In this document: one piece after another, positions 26,877 through 35,816 of the stretch | Layout of the letters: the number at the start of each line of letters is the position of its first letter | How positions within the stretch are numbered: position 1 is the first letter of the stretch | Origin: Opitutia bacterium | GTDB taxonomy: Bacteria; Verrucomicrobiota; Verrucomicrobiia; Opitutales; Opitutaceae | Assembly (NCBI GenBank): GCA_016217545.1 | Contig: JACRHT010000016.1 | Location: forward strand, 372,001 to 436,000 | Length of the DNA stretch: 64,000 nucleotides | Direction of reading: 5' to 3' | Position numbers and translations under genes: made by a program | The notes under the pieces: generated by a model | The model's database searches: none | The model's input: only the letters and a program-made list of their open reading frames with translations | What the model was told of the DNA's origin: nothing

Positions 26877-27989
26877 TCAAAGACGGTTGATCTGCTGCAG
26901 CGCCGCGAGCGTGGGTTCCATGCCGGCGCCGGGTGCTTCCGGCGCGACGAAGTGGCCGTCGCGGATCTGCGCCGGATGCTTCATCCAATCGTGCAGCCAC
27001 GGAATATACTCGAGCAGCGCGCAACCGGGGTGCGCGAAACAGAGGTGTTGGTGCACCTGGCACATGTCGCCGACGTGCGGCACCACCGGCAGGCTGTAGC
27101 TGTGGGCGAGATCCGCGACCTGCCACCACTCGGTCACGCCGGCGAGGCGGACGACGTCGGGCTGCACGTAATGCACCGCGCCCGCATGGATGAAGTCGCG
27201 GAACTGGTGCGCGAGGTAGAGCTGTTCGCCCAACGCGATGGGCGTCTCGATCGTCTCGGCGAGGCGACGGTGGGCGAGCACGTCGTCGAACGTCGTCGGC
27301 TCTTCGAACCACACCACGTCGAACTCCGCGAGGCGACGGCCGAGGCGGATCGCGTCGGGCAGCGCAAGTTTGCCGTTCGCATCGGTCATGATGCGAATCT
27401 CCGGCCCGAGCGCGGCGCGGACGGCTTCAAGGCGGCGGAGATCGGTGGACGGATTCGGACTGCCGACCTTGATTTTCACCGCGCGGTAGCCGCCGGTTTC
27501 GACGAGGCGTCGGCAATCCGAGACGAGCGTCTCGATCGGCCAGTTGAGCCAGCCGCCGTCGGTGTTGTAGGCTTCAACGCGCTTGGCCGCGGAGCCGCCG
27601 AGCAATTTCCACAACGGCAAACCGGCGGCCTTCGCCTTCAGATCCCAGAGCGCGATGTCGATGGCGCCGAGCGCGAGATGCGTGATGCCGGCGCGGCCAA
27701 CCCAGTAGATCGGCGAGTGCTTGTGCAGCTTCTCCCAGAGCGCGCGGACCTCGCGCGGATCCTCGCCGATGAGCAGCGGGCCGAAGGAGTCGACCGCGCA
27801 CTCGACGATGAGCTGGTCGGTCGGCAGGTGCGCGTGCGTGCCGGAAAACCCGTAGCCCACGAGACCGGTGTCCGTGTGAATCGCCACGCCGGGCGCGCCC
27901 CAGTGCGTGATGCTGTGCGTGCTGTCCGCGATGCCACCGCGCGTGACGGGCGCGTGCAGGATGATCGGTTGGAGGCGAGTGATTCTCAT
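26877..27989 (-). CDS. Enolase-superfamily (mandelate racemase/MLE) sugar-acid dehydratase
   Basis: A 370-residue protein with capping domain and barrel. Catalytic positions seen: VKIKVG with Lys172/Lys174 at the end of the second barrel strand, metal ligands Asp203 (MTDANG), Glu229 or Glu230 (WFEEP) and Glu255 (ALGEQ), and a late His in VVPHVGD. This residue set fits dehydratases or racemases acting on acid sugars. The N-terminal loop residues that set specificity (HSITHWG, YGFSGTHAH) do not let me name the substrate. It is coupled to the GH78 gene by an ATGA overlap, which argues for L-rhamnonate or a related aldonate, while the following RuBisCO-like gene points to apionate chemistry. Confidence 0.85.
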   Translation of the reverse strand: MRITRLQPIILHAPVTRGGIADSTHSITHWGAPGVAIHTDTGLVGYGFSGTHAHLPTDQLIVECAVDSFGPLLIGEDPREVRALWEKLHKHSPIYWVGRAGITHLALGAIDIALWDLKAKAAGLPLWKLLGGSAAKRVEAYNTDGGWLNWPIETLVSDCRRLVETGGYRAVKIKVGSPNPSTDLRRLEAVRAALGPEIRIMTDANGKLALPDAIRLGRRLAEFDVVWFEEPTTFDDVLAHRRLAETIETPIALGEQLYLAHQFRDFIHAGAVHYVQPDVVRLAGVTEWWQVADLAHSYSLPVVPHVGDMCQVHQHLCFAHPGCALLEYIPWLHDWMKHPAQIRDGHFVAPEAPGAGMEPTLAALQQINRL

Positions 27990-30715
27990 GCGAGCGCCAG
28001 TGTGCTGGTGAACGTATAGGTGCCCGCCGGCGCTTCGCACACCGCGAAACCGTCAGCGCGCTCGACGACCGTGAGGCCATCGCTACCGACAACCACGCCG
28101 GGCGCGCAGGGAATGTGGACGCGCGCGCTGGTGTTGGCCGGCACGGTGACGGTCCACTCGAAGCGCGCGCCCTCGCGGCGCCATGCGCTGCGGATCTCGC
28201 CGTTGATCGAGCGATAGCTGCCGCTCGCGTGAGCGAGCCCCTGCCCCACGAACGGCCGCAGCACGAAACGCTGGTAGCCGGGCGCGTCCGCATCGAGCTC
28301 GATGCCAAGGACGTGGCGGAACAGCCACTCGCCCACCGAGCCGAGCGAGTAGTGGTTGAAGGAGTTCATGCCGTCCTTGTGGAAGCCGCCGGCGATCGTC
28401 CAGCTGTCCCAGCGTTCCCAGATCGTCGTCGCGCCCTGCAATACCGGGAACAGCCACGACGGATAACTTTCCTGCAACAGCAGCCGGTAAGCGACGTCAG
28501 CGCGGCCGGCGAGTGTGAGCTGCGGGTTCAGATGCCCGATGCCGACGAAACCGGTGCTGAGGTGCCAGTCGAGGTCGCGGATGTTCGCCACGAGATGCTC
28601 GGCGGCCGCGGCGCGGAGATTTGCCGGCAGGAGATCGAAGGCGAGCGCGAGCAGATAGGCGGTCTGCGTTTCGACGGCGATGCGTCCGTCGGGGCGCACC
28701 CACTCAGCTTGGAACGCGGCGCGCACTTTCTCGAACATCGCCTGGAAGCGCGCGGCGTCCGCGTGGCGGCCGAGCGCGCGCGCGAGCCGCGCCATCTTCG
28801 CGGCGTCGTCCGCCCAGTAGGCGGTCGCGAGCAGGTTCTTCATCGGCGAGTGCGTGCCGAAAGACGTGTCGCTCGGGATGCAGAGCCAGTCGCCGTAATT
28901 GTTGCCGAGCTGGTTGAGGCGAAGACCGTCCGGGTTGTGGCGCTCGATCCAGTCGAGCCAGCGCACCATCGCGCTCCAGTGGCGCTCGACGAGGCGCAGG
29001 TCGCCGTAGACGCGCCAGAACGTGTAAGGAATAATGATGCCCGCGTCCGCCCAGCCGGCGGCGCCGCCGAGATTGCCGAGGCCGACCCAGTTGATGTCCT
29101 CGCGCAGGCGCGGCGCGATGTCGGGAAAAACGCCGTCCGGCGTCTGCGCGTCCTCAACGTCGATCATCCACTTCGTGAAGAACGCCGCGACGTCCATGTT
29201 GCACGTCGCCGTGCGGAAGAACACCTGCGCGTCGCCCATCCAGCCAAGGCGCTCGTCGCGCTGCGGGCAATCGGTCGGCACCGAGAGAAAATTATCGCGC
29301 TGCGACCAGACGCCGTTGAGCCAGAGGCGATTCACGCCGGCGTGCGAGCACTCGAAATGCCCGGCGGGCGGCGTCGCCGAGTGGATCACGCAGCCCGTGA
29401 TCGTCCCGAGCGTAGGCGTGAACCGGTAACCTAATAGGTTACCGTTCTTGGGGACGGTCGCGGTGAGTTCGACGTATTGGAAACCGTGGAAGGTGAAATG
29501 CGGCTCGAAGATCTCGAGGCCGCCGCCGCGACACACGTAGACGTCGGTTGCCTTCGCGCGGCGCAGATTGGCGGTGTAGAGCGTGCCATCGGGATTGAGC
29601 CGCTCGCCATGGCGCAACTGGACGCGCGTGCCAGCCGGCGCCTCGACGGCGAGACGAATCCAGCCGGTCATGTTCTGCCCCATGTCGTAGAGATGCACGC
29701 CGGGACGGATCTCCGTGCGGGAAACCGGGGCCCGCATCTCGGTGACGCGGACGGGCTCGCTGCGTTGGGCGACGAGCGGCGCCGCAGGTGCAGCGACCTC
29801 TCGCGCCGGCAGCCAGTCGCGCGGCGCGCGGCGGGCGTCGTAGACTTCGCCCATCTGCATGTCCGAGGAAAGGATCGGACCGGTGGCGCAACGCCACTGT
29901 CCATCTGTGCCCAGCGTGACGCGCGAACCGTCTGCCAGCTCAACTTCGAGTTGCAGCCGCAGGCTGTTCTCGAGCGAACCGTAGCGGCCCTTCGTCTCCT
30001 GCCAGCCGACGAAGCCCGACCACCAGCCATCGCCGAGCGTGATGGAAAATTCGTTGGTCCCGGCGGCGAGCAGCGCCGTGACGTCGTAGGTGCGGTAATG
30101 GATGCGCTTCTCGTAGTCGGTCCACTCCGGCGCGAAGAGATCGTCGGTCACACGGTGGCCGTTGGCGCGGAGGTCGAGCAGTCCGCGCGCGGTGGCGAAG
30201 AGCGTGGCGCGCTTGATGGCGTCCGGGAATTGGAACTCCCGGCGGAAAACCGCCGGCGTGCCGGGCTCGGTGAGGGTGGCCGTGATGGCCTCTGGATCCA
30301 GGCGGGTGATGGCGGGATCGGCCGCGATCCACTTCGCGCTCCAATCTCCGGGTTCGAGCAACCCCATCGTCCAGAGTGCGGGCGCCGAGCGCGCGCTCGC
30401 ACCGGTTTCATCCCAGACCTCCACCTGCCAATGGCACGCATCGCGCGACTGCAGCGCGCGACCCGCGTAGGCGATGTGCGTGGTTCGCGCACTCTCGACC
30501 CGGCCGCTGTCCCAGCGATCTGCGTCATCCGCGGCGAGTTTCCCAGGCGTCGAGGCGACGCGCACGCGGAACGCCACTTGGCGCGCGCCGCGACGGCGGC
30601 TCTCGAGGAGCCAGCTCAGCCGGGGACTACGCTCGTCGACACCGAGGGGATCGACGAGGTATTCACAGCGGAGGGAGATGACGCGGGTATCGGACACGAT
30701 TGTTTCAGTTGTCAT
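27986..30715 (-). CDS. GH78 alpha-L-rhamnosidase
   Basis: A 909-residue protein with the GH78 order: fibronectin-like and jelly-roll N-terminal domains (RCEYLVDPLGVDERSPRLSW, WSAKWIAAD), the (alpha/alpha)6 catalytic domain with VPTDCPQRDERLGWMGDAQ, and a C-terminal beta-sandwich (GSYRSINGEIRSAW). No signal peptide is visible, so it may be cytoplasmic or its leader is lost. The ATG at 30715 is the last bases of a dispersed repeat (30711-30789), so the native start may have been displaced. Near residues 424-430 the protein has NLLGYR, encoded by an 18-bp palindrome found also at 7016-7033, where relatives usually have a plain loop. It is coupled to the dehydratase gene downstream. Confidence 0.9.
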   Translation of the reverse strand: MTTETIVSDTRVISLRCEYLVDPLGVDERSPRLSWLLESRRRGARQVAFRVRVASTPGKLAADDADRWDSGRVESARTTHIAYAGRALQSRDACHWQVEVWDETGASARSAPALWTMGLLEPGDWSAKWIAADPAITRLDPEAITATLTEPGTPAVFRREFQFPDAIKRATLFATARGLLDLRANGHRVTDDLFAPEWTDYEKRIHYRTYDVTALLAAGTNEFSITLGDGWWSGFVGWQETKGRYGSLENSLRLQLEVELADGSRVTLGTDGQWRCATGPILSSDMQMGEVYDARRAPRDWLPAREVAAPAAPLVAQRSEPVRVTEMRAPVSRTEIRPGVHLYDMGQNMTGWIRLAVEAPAGTRVQLRHGERLNPDGTLYTANLRRAKATDVYVCRGGGLEIFEPHFTFHGFQYVELTATVPKNGNLLGYRFTPTLGTITGCVIHSATPPAGHFECSHAGVNRLWLNGVWSQRDNFLSVPTDCPQRDERLGWMGDAQVFFRTATCNMDVAAFFTKWMIDVEDAQTPDGVFPDIAPRLREDINWVGLGNLGGAAGWADAGIIIPYTFWRVYGDLRLVERHWSAMVRWLDWIERHNPDGLRLNQLGNNYGDWLCIPSDTSFGTHSPMKNLLATAYWADDAAKMARLARALGRHADAARFQAMFEKVRAAFQAEWVRPDGRIAVETQTAYLLALAFDLLPANLRAAAAEHLVANIRDLDWHLSTGFVGIGHLNPQLTLAGRADVAYRLLLQESYPSWLFPVLQGATTIWERWDSWTIAGGFHKDGMNSFNHYSLGSVGEWLFRHVLGIELDADAPGYQRFVLRPFVGQGLAHASGSYRSINGEIRSAWRREGARFEWTVTVPANTSARVHIPCAPGVVVGSDGLTVVERADGFAVCEAPAGTYTFTSTLALA
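29425..29443. repeat. 18-bp palindromic repeat, copy 2, inside the GH78 gene
   Basis: GGTAACCTAATAGGTTACC, a 19-base exact palindrome around one A, within coding sequence. The 18 bases 29426-29443 are identical to 7016-7033. On the coding strand it reads in frame as NLLGY between two beta-strands. Confidence 0.85.
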
Positions 30716-30789
30716 CGCGAGGTGCGCGAAGCGCACCGTGGCGATCCATCTAGCTGGATTGCTTCGTCGCTCCGCTCCTCGCAATGACA
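30711..30789. repeat. GTCATCGCGAGG...CCTCGCAATGACA dispersed repeat, copy 1
   Basis: A 79-bp element whose ends are inverted (GTCATCGCGAG / CTCGCAATGAC), with internal GTGCGCGAAGCGCAC hairpin, GGCGATCCA and TGGATTGC words. It belongs to the widely known family whose translation reads as ARSEATRQSS-like peptides. A second copy lies at 63531-63603. Here its end supplies the GH78 start codon. Confidence 0.85.
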
Positions 30790-30813
30790 AGCCATGAGGA
30801 AACGATGCCGCGC

Positions 30814-32103
30814 TCAGGCGCGCTCGGCCTCGATTTGTTCGAGCGACTTGCCCGAGGTGTCGGGCATGAAGAAGTAACCGACCACGCCGCTGATCGCGAG
30901 GAACAGCGTGAGGAGGCCGGCGATCTGCTTGATGCCGGCGTGCGCGAGGATCGGCACGAAGAAGCTCCAGATGCCGAGGATCGTGCGCGCGATGCCGAAT
31001 GTGAAACCTTGCGCGGTGCCGCGCAGCGCCGTGGGGAAAAGTTCCTGGCTGAACACCTTGTAGAACGCCTCGCCCGAGAGCGCGGCGCTGGCGGAGAACA
31101 GCACGATGTTGCAGATGACGGTCGTGATCGTGAACGGGAAGAACAGGAAAAGACCGTAGGAGATCGTCTGCATCACGGCACCGACGCCCCAGATCAGTTT
31201 GCGCGTCTCGTAGGACTTGTCCGAGTAGCGCATGAAGATCGTCACGGTCACGATCATCGTGATGACGAAGTTGGCGCTCGAGAGGCCGACGCTCATCGCC
31301 TGGCCGCCCGCGTGGAGCGTGGAGATGATGTAGGGGTTGAAAATGCCCGCGGTGCCCGCGGCGAGATTCCAGAAGAGATAGATCGTGGCGGTCCAAACGA
31401 TGGCCTTGAGGTTCGAGCCCTTGAAGAGCAACGCGAGGTTCTGCCCGACGGCCTGGCCGGACTTCGCCGCCTGGGTCCAGCGCGCCGACTCGGCGAGGCC
31501 GCGGCGCAACGCCCACGTCACCACGGCGACGACGAACAGGTGGAGGAACACGATGCGGATGCCGAGCAGGCCGAACGGCGCGAGGGCCAATGCCATCCAC
31601 AGGACGATCACCGGACCGAGACACCACGCGACCTGCGTGAAGCCAAGGAGCTTGCCGCGCGCCTTGTCGGGTGCGAATTCGCCCACGAGCGCGAGCGACG
31701 TCGGGACGTCCGCGCCGACGGCGACGCCGACGATGAACGTGCCGAGGAACAGCATCTCCTTGTTCTGGCACAGCGCGCAAAGGAGGATGCCGAACGCGTA
31801 GACCATGAGGTCGTATTGGTAGATCTTCTTGCGGCCGAGTTTGTCGCCGAGCCAGCCGCCGATGAGCGCGCCGAGCGCGCAACCGAGGGCGTTCGGGCCG
31901 ATGGCCGCGAGCACGCCGACGGCGGTGTCGCTCATGCCGAATTCCTTCTGGAGGATCGCGAGGCCGGCGCCGAGGGCGACAATCGAGCCGGCGTCGAGAT
32001 ACGACGCCATGCCCGCGAGCGCGGACCATTTCCATTGCTGGGCGGTGATGGCGGTGCCGTCGCCGGCGGGGCCGGCAGGAGCGGAGGACGTGACTTGACT
32101 CAT
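30814..32103 (-). CDS. MFS sugar transporter
   Basis: A 429-residue major facilitator protein with about twelve hydrophobic segments. The first loop GGWLGDKLGRKKIYQYD and the GADVPTSLALVGEFAPDKARGKLLG stretch place it in the sugar/metabolite (YdjK/YgcS-like) group of the MFS; a C-terminal FPTALRGTAQGFTFGIAR repeat of the motif is also present. It lies between the GH127 and GH78 genes with short gaps (28 bp to GH127), so it probably imports a monosaccharide or small glycoside released by these enzymes across the inner membrane. Confidence 0.87.
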   Translation of the reverse strand: MSQVTSSAPAGPAGDGTAITAQQWKWSALAGMASYLDAGSIVALGAGLAILQKEFGMSDTAVGVLAAIGPNALGCALGALIGGWLGDKLGRKKIYQYDLMVYAFGILLCALCQNKEMLFLGTFIVGVAVGADVPTSLALVGEFAPDKARGKLLGFTQVAWCLGPVIVLWMALALAPFGLLGIRIVFLHLFVVAVVTWALRRGLAESARWTQAAKSGQAVGQNLALLFKGSNLKAIVWTATIYLFWNLAAGTAGIFNPYIISTLHAGGQAMSVGLSSANFVITMIVTVTIFMRYSDKSYETRKLIWGVGAVMQTISYGLFLFFPFTITTVICNIVLFSASAALSGEAFYKVFSQELFPTALRGTAQGFTFGIARTILGIWSFFVPILAHAGIKQIAGLLTLFLAISGVVGYFFMPDTSGKSLEQIEAERA

Positions 32104-32131
32104 GGGGTTTGAACGGGGTTGCGGGAAACGT

Positions 32132-34192
32132 TTAGCGGGCAGGAATCCAGACGGTCATGTCGGCTTCGCCGCGATTGCCCCATGCGTAGTAAGGCACGGC
32201 TTTCACGGCAATGGTGCGCGGGGCTTGACCGTCAACCTGTCGATAGAGCTGCTTGCCGGTCCATTCCGGTCGCTGCAGCGCGAGGGCGTCGAAGGTGAGC
32301 GTGAGCACGGAAGCGTTGACGATGCGCTCGCGCTGCGCGGTGAAGTTCGCGGGCTTCTGCAGTGAAAGCGCCACGTCCTTCAGCTGCACGCCGGCCGGGA
32401 GATCGGTCGACTCGAGGCAGTAGACGAGCGGACCGTATTTGATCGTGACCTGGTCGACGGTCTCCTCGACGAGCGGGTTCGCTTCCCAGAGCGTGGCCTT
32501 GAACTCCATGTCGAACTGCACGACATCGCCCTTCTTCCAGGTGCGCTTCACGTCGGCGTAGGAGCCGGGCTTGCGCGCGGCGGCGACGGGCTGGCCGTTA
32601 ATCTTGAGGGAGACTGCTTCGCTTTTGAGCCAACCCGGGACGCGCAGCTTCAGCGTCACGTCGCGGGCGGGCGCTTCGTCGACGATGATCTTCACGGCGC
32701 CGGCCCACGGGTAGTCGGTTTCCTGCCGGAGCTTGATCGGCGTGCCGTCGAGCCACTTCGACTCGAGCGTGCTGGCGGCGTAGAGGTTCACCCACACGGT
32801 GTCGGGCGAGAGCGCGTAGACGTAGTTGTGCATCTCCACGATCGTGCGGACGACGTTCGGCGGGCAGCAGAAACTCACCGGGATGTTCGCCTCGCGAGTG
32901 CGCGACCAGCGGAGCGGCACGTCGAATTCGCGGAGCTTCTTCAGCACGTTGACGTAGAAGTAGTGCGTGCCGTCGAGGCTGATGCCCGGGAGAATGCCGT
33001 TGTAGAGCGTCTGCTCGAACAGGTCCGCGTAACCGGCGTCGCCCGAGACGGCCAGCATGCGCCAGAGCCACATGCCGTAGCCGATGGTGGCGCAGGTTTC
33101 GTTGTAGGCGGTGAGGTTCGGCAGCTGGTAATCACGACCGTAGGCCTGATGGATCGTCTTGATGTATTTGTGCTGCGTGTAGTCGACGCCGTCGGGCGAG
33201 GCGCCGTCGTAGATCGCACCGGTCATGCCGGTGATGTAGAGCTTTCGGTCCGCGACGTTCTCGGAAATTGTCTCCAGCGTCTTGAGCAACGACTTGTCGC
33301 CATCCTCGGCGAAGACATCCGCGACACCGGCGTAGAGGTAGTTCGCGCGCACGGCGTGGCCGACGGCCTGGGTCATCTGGCGGAACGGCATGCGGTCCTG
33401 ATTGTGGTCGCTGCCTTCGTTCGGCGGCACGAGGCTCCGAATCTCGATGAGTTGCTCCGCGAGCTTCAGGTAGCGCGGCTCGTGGGTGACGCGATAGAGC
33501 TCCACCACGCCCATGTAGTGCGACGGGCAGATGGCGTTACGCGCGAGTTCCTGCGGTTTCTCGGCGCAAAGCTTGTCGATGTAGTCGGCGGCCTTGCGCG
33601 CGCAGTCGAGCAGCGTGGTCTTGCCGGTCGCGCGGTAATGGACGCACGCCGCCGTCATGAGGTGCCCCATGTTGTAGGTCTCGAAGTGCTCGCGATCCGC
33701 GAACTCCTTCGTCTTTTCTCCGTTGCGCTGCGGGATGATCGTCTGCGTGTGCAGGTAGCCGTCCTCGCGCTGGGCCTTGGCGACGACCGCGATGATCTCG
33801 TCCATCTGCCGGTCGAGGGCGGGATCCTTCGTCACGGCGTAGACCTGCGCGAGCGCTTCGAACCATTTCAGAAAATCGCCGTCATTGAACGGCGGGCCGG
33901 AGAACTTTCCCTGCTCCAGCCCGGCGGCGATGCGGTAGTTGCGCCACGCGGGACTCGTCGCCGGGTTGCTCATCAGCTCGCCCATGTGCGGCACCATCGA
34001 GGTGCGCGCGACCTCGAAGCGCTCGCCGAGCAGGCCGCCCTGCCAGCGCACGTCGCCGAGATCGGGCATATACATCCGGGCCTGCGGCGAGCGCGTGGTG
34101 TCAATCAACGCCTTCTCCGCTGCCGAACTGGCGCACGGCGCTAGCGCGATCAACCCCAGGACAACGGGAACGAGAACAGCGGAGTGTTTCAT
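32132..34192 (-). CDS. GH127-family glycosidase (beta-L-arabinofuranosidase type)
   Basis: A 686-residue secreted protein (signal MKHSAVLVPVVLGLIALAPCASSA). The GH127 zinc/nucleophile set is complete: Glu and Cys of YNETCATIG near residue 364 and the Cys pair of FCCPPN near residue 441, matching Glu338, Cys340, Cys417 and Cys418 of HypBA1. The catalytic barrel begins around GDVRWQGGLLGERFEVAR, and the C-terminus has a beta-sandwich (VTLKLRVPGWLKSEAV). GH127 enzymes cleave beta-L-arabinofuranosides, and some act on aceric acid in rhamnogalacturonan-II. It lies 16 bp after the FGGY kinase gene. Released arabinose would feed araBAD. Confidence 0.9.
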   Translation of the reverse strand: MKHSAVLVPVVLGLIALAPCASSAAEKALIDTTRSPQARMYMPDLGDVRWQGGLLGERFEVARTSMVPHMGELMSNPATSPAWRNYRIAAGLEQGKFSGPPFNDGDFLKWFEALAQVYAVTKDPALDRQMDEIIAVVAKAQREDGYLHTQTIIPQRNGEKTKEFADREHFETYNMGHLMTAACVHYRATGKTTLLDCARKAADYIDKLCAEKPQELARNAICPSHYMGVVELYRVTHEPRYLKLAEQLIEIRSLVPPNEGSDHNQDRMPFRQMTQAVGHAVRANYLYAGVADVFAEDGDKSLLKTLETISENVADRKLYITGMTGAIYDGASPDGVDYTQHKYIKTIHQAYGRDYQLPNLTAYNETCATIGYGMWLWRMLAVSGDAGYADLFEQTLYNGILPGISLDGTHYFYVNVLKKLREFDVPLRWSRTREANIPVSFCCPPNVVRTIVEMHNYVYALSPDTVWVNLYAASTLESKWLDGTPIKLRQETDYPWAGAVKIIVDEAPARDVTLKLRVPGWLKSEAVSLKINGQPVAAARKPGSYADVKRTWKKGDVVQFDMEFKATLWEANPLVEETVDQVTIKYGPLVYCLESTDLPAGVQLKDVALSLQKPANFTAQRERIVNASVLTLTFDALALQRPEWTGKQLYRQVDGQAPRTIAVKAVPYYAWGNRGEADMTVWIPAR

Positions 34193-34208
34193 GCGTGGGC
34201 GGACAAGT

Positions 34209-35702
34209 TCAGGGTTCGCGGGGGAAGATCGTCTGTCGCACCGCGTGACGCCAGCCCAACGCGAGCTCCGCGACGCGAGCATCGTCCATCATCGGACGAT
34301 ACACCCGGCCCGCTCGCGGCGTGGTCGCGAGCTCGTCGAGCGAGGAAAAAACGCCGAGCCCGAGCAACCCCGCACTGACGGCGCCAAACGCCGAGCATTC
34401 CGCGAACGGTGCGAGCCGCAACTCGGCGCCGGTGACGTCCGCCGTGAACTGCATCAAAAACCGGTTGTTGGTCGGGCCGCCGTCCGCGTGGATCGCGCTC
34501 ACCTCGAGCGCGGCGTCGGACCGCAGGGCCTGCAGCGCGTCGCGCAACTGGAACGCGATCGATTCCTGGGCCGCGCGCAGCACGTGTCGGCGGTCGCTGT
34601 GCGTCGTCAGGCCAACGATCGTCGCGCGCGCATCGGCCTTCCAATACGGCAGACCGAGCCCCGAGAAAGCCGGCACGAGGTAGACGCCGCCATTGTCCGG
34701 CAGCTCGGTCGCCATCGCCTCCACGCCGTCGAGCGAGTCGACGAGTTTCAACTGGTCGCGCAACCACGTGAGCGTCGACGCCGCCGCGATGATGATGCCT
34801 TCGAAAGCGTAGGTCGGCGCGCCATCGCGCACCCAAGCGAGCGCGGTCACCACGCCTTGCGACGAACGGCGGAACTCGCCGCCGATGTTGAGCAACACCG
34901 ACGAGCCGGTGCCCAGCGTCACCTTGGCGGAGCCACGCGCAAAGCAACCGTGCGCGAACAACGCGGCCTGCGAGTCGCCCATCACGCCGCAAATCGGGAG
35001 CGCCCGCGGCAGAATGCCGTCCACCGTGGTCGTCCCGAACCGCGCAAAACTCTCGCGCACCTCGGGCAGCGCCTGCGGGGGAACTTGCCACAGCGCGCAC
35101 AGCTCCGCGTCCCAACGCAGGCGGCGCACGTCGAACAGGAGCGTGCGGCTCGCGTTCGTGTGGTCGGTCGCGAACACGGCGCCGCGCGTGAGACGGTAGA
35201 TCAGGTAGGCGTCGACGGTGCCGATGAGCGCCGCGCCGCTCTCGAGTTGCGCGCGAAGATCGGGACGCTCACGCACGAGCCACTGGAGCTTCGACGCGGA
35301 GAAATACGGATCGATGCGCAGACCGGTGCGCGATTGGACGAGTTCATCGTGCCCGGCGGCGGCGGCTTCGGCGCAAAGCTTCTCGCTCCGGCGGCACTGC
35401 CAGACGATCGCGCGATGCAACGGGCGGCCGGTGGCGCGATCGAAAACGACGATCGTCTCGCGTTGATTCGTGAGACTGAAACCGAGGATCTCCCCCACCT
35501 CCGCGGCATGCCGCGCGAGCAGCGCGCGGATCGCCGCGAGGACGTTCTGCCAGATTTCCTCGGCATCGTGCTCGACCCAGCCCGGCTGCGGGTAGTGCTG
35601 CGCGTGGTCGCGCGACTCCTTGTCGAGCAGACGCCCATCGGTCGCGAAGAGCATCGCCTTCGTGGCGGAGGTGCTTTGGTCGACGGCGAGGACGAAGGGC
35701 AT
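34209..35702 (-). CDS. FGGY-family carbohydrate kinase, glycerol-kinase-like, apulose-kinase candidate
   Basis: A 497-residue FGGY kinase. It has the N-terminal VLAVDQSTSATKAMLF phosphate loop, FSLTNQRETIVVFD, GDSQAALFAHGCF, the LGTGSSVLLNIG segment and the LPYWKADARATIVGLT region typical of the glycerol kinase branch, with HADGGPTNNRFLMQF at the end. True glycerol metabolism genes (GlpF, GlpD) are absent nearby. Its neighbours are a sugar isomerase and both halves of a transketolase, which is the arrangement known for D-apiose: isomerase, apulose kinase, apulose-4-phosphate transketolase. That makes apulose kinase the leading guess, with glycerol or another ketose as alternatives. Confidence 0.85.
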   Translation of the reverse strand: MPFVLAVDQSTSATKAMLFATDGRLLDKESRDHAQHYPQPGWVEHDAEEIWQNVLAAIRALLARHAAEVGEILGFSLTNQRETIVVFDRATGRPLHRAIVWQCRRSEKLCAEAAAAGHDELVQSRTGLRIDPYFSASKLQWLVRERPDLRAQLESGAALIGTVDAYLIYRLTRGAVFATDHTNASRTLLFDVRRLRWDAELCALWQVPPQALPEVRESFARFGTTTVDGILPRALPICGVMGDSQAALFAHGCFARGSAKVTLGTGSSVLLNIGGEFRRSSQGVVTALAWVRDGAPTYAFEGIIIAAASTLTWLRDQLKLVDSLDGVEAMATELPDNGGVYLVPAFSGLGLPYWKADARATIVGLTTHSDRRHVLRAAQESIAFQLRDALQALRSDAALEVSAIHADGGPTNNRFLMQFTADVTGAELRLAPFAECSAFGAVSAGLLGLGVFSSLDELATTPRAGRVYRPMMDDARVAELALGWRHAVRQTIFPREP

Positions 35703-35719
35703 GGAATTCTCGAACCAGT

Positions 35720-35810
35720 TTTACCCACGAATGAACACGAATGAGCCCGAATGCCCGGAAATGACATCCACAGCCGATTCGTGTCCGTTCGTGTTCATGC
35801 GTGGTTTTTT
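35720..35810. repeat. CACGAAT/ATTCGTG long inverted repeat
   Basis: Left arm at 35720-35753 (CCCACGAAT-GAACACGAAT-GAGCCCGAATG), right arm at 35777-35810 (ATTCGTGT-CCGTTCGTGTTCATGCGTGG and a T-run). It occupies the 114-bp gap between the transketolase C-subunit and kinase genes. The six T's after the hairpin could give partial termination on the plus strand only. Confidence 0.85.
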
Positions 35811-35816
35811 CAGAAC

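Noticed and set aside
32225-32237. CTTGACCGTCAAC, similar to the proposed LacI-type operator
   Set aside because: It lies near the 3' end of the GH127 gene and encodes a conserved-looking strand; a chance match is more likely.
34209-35702. Plain glycerol kinase of a glycerol operon
   Set aside because: No GlpF or GlpD gene is near and the neighbours are a sugar isomerase and a split transketolase; still listed as an alternative.
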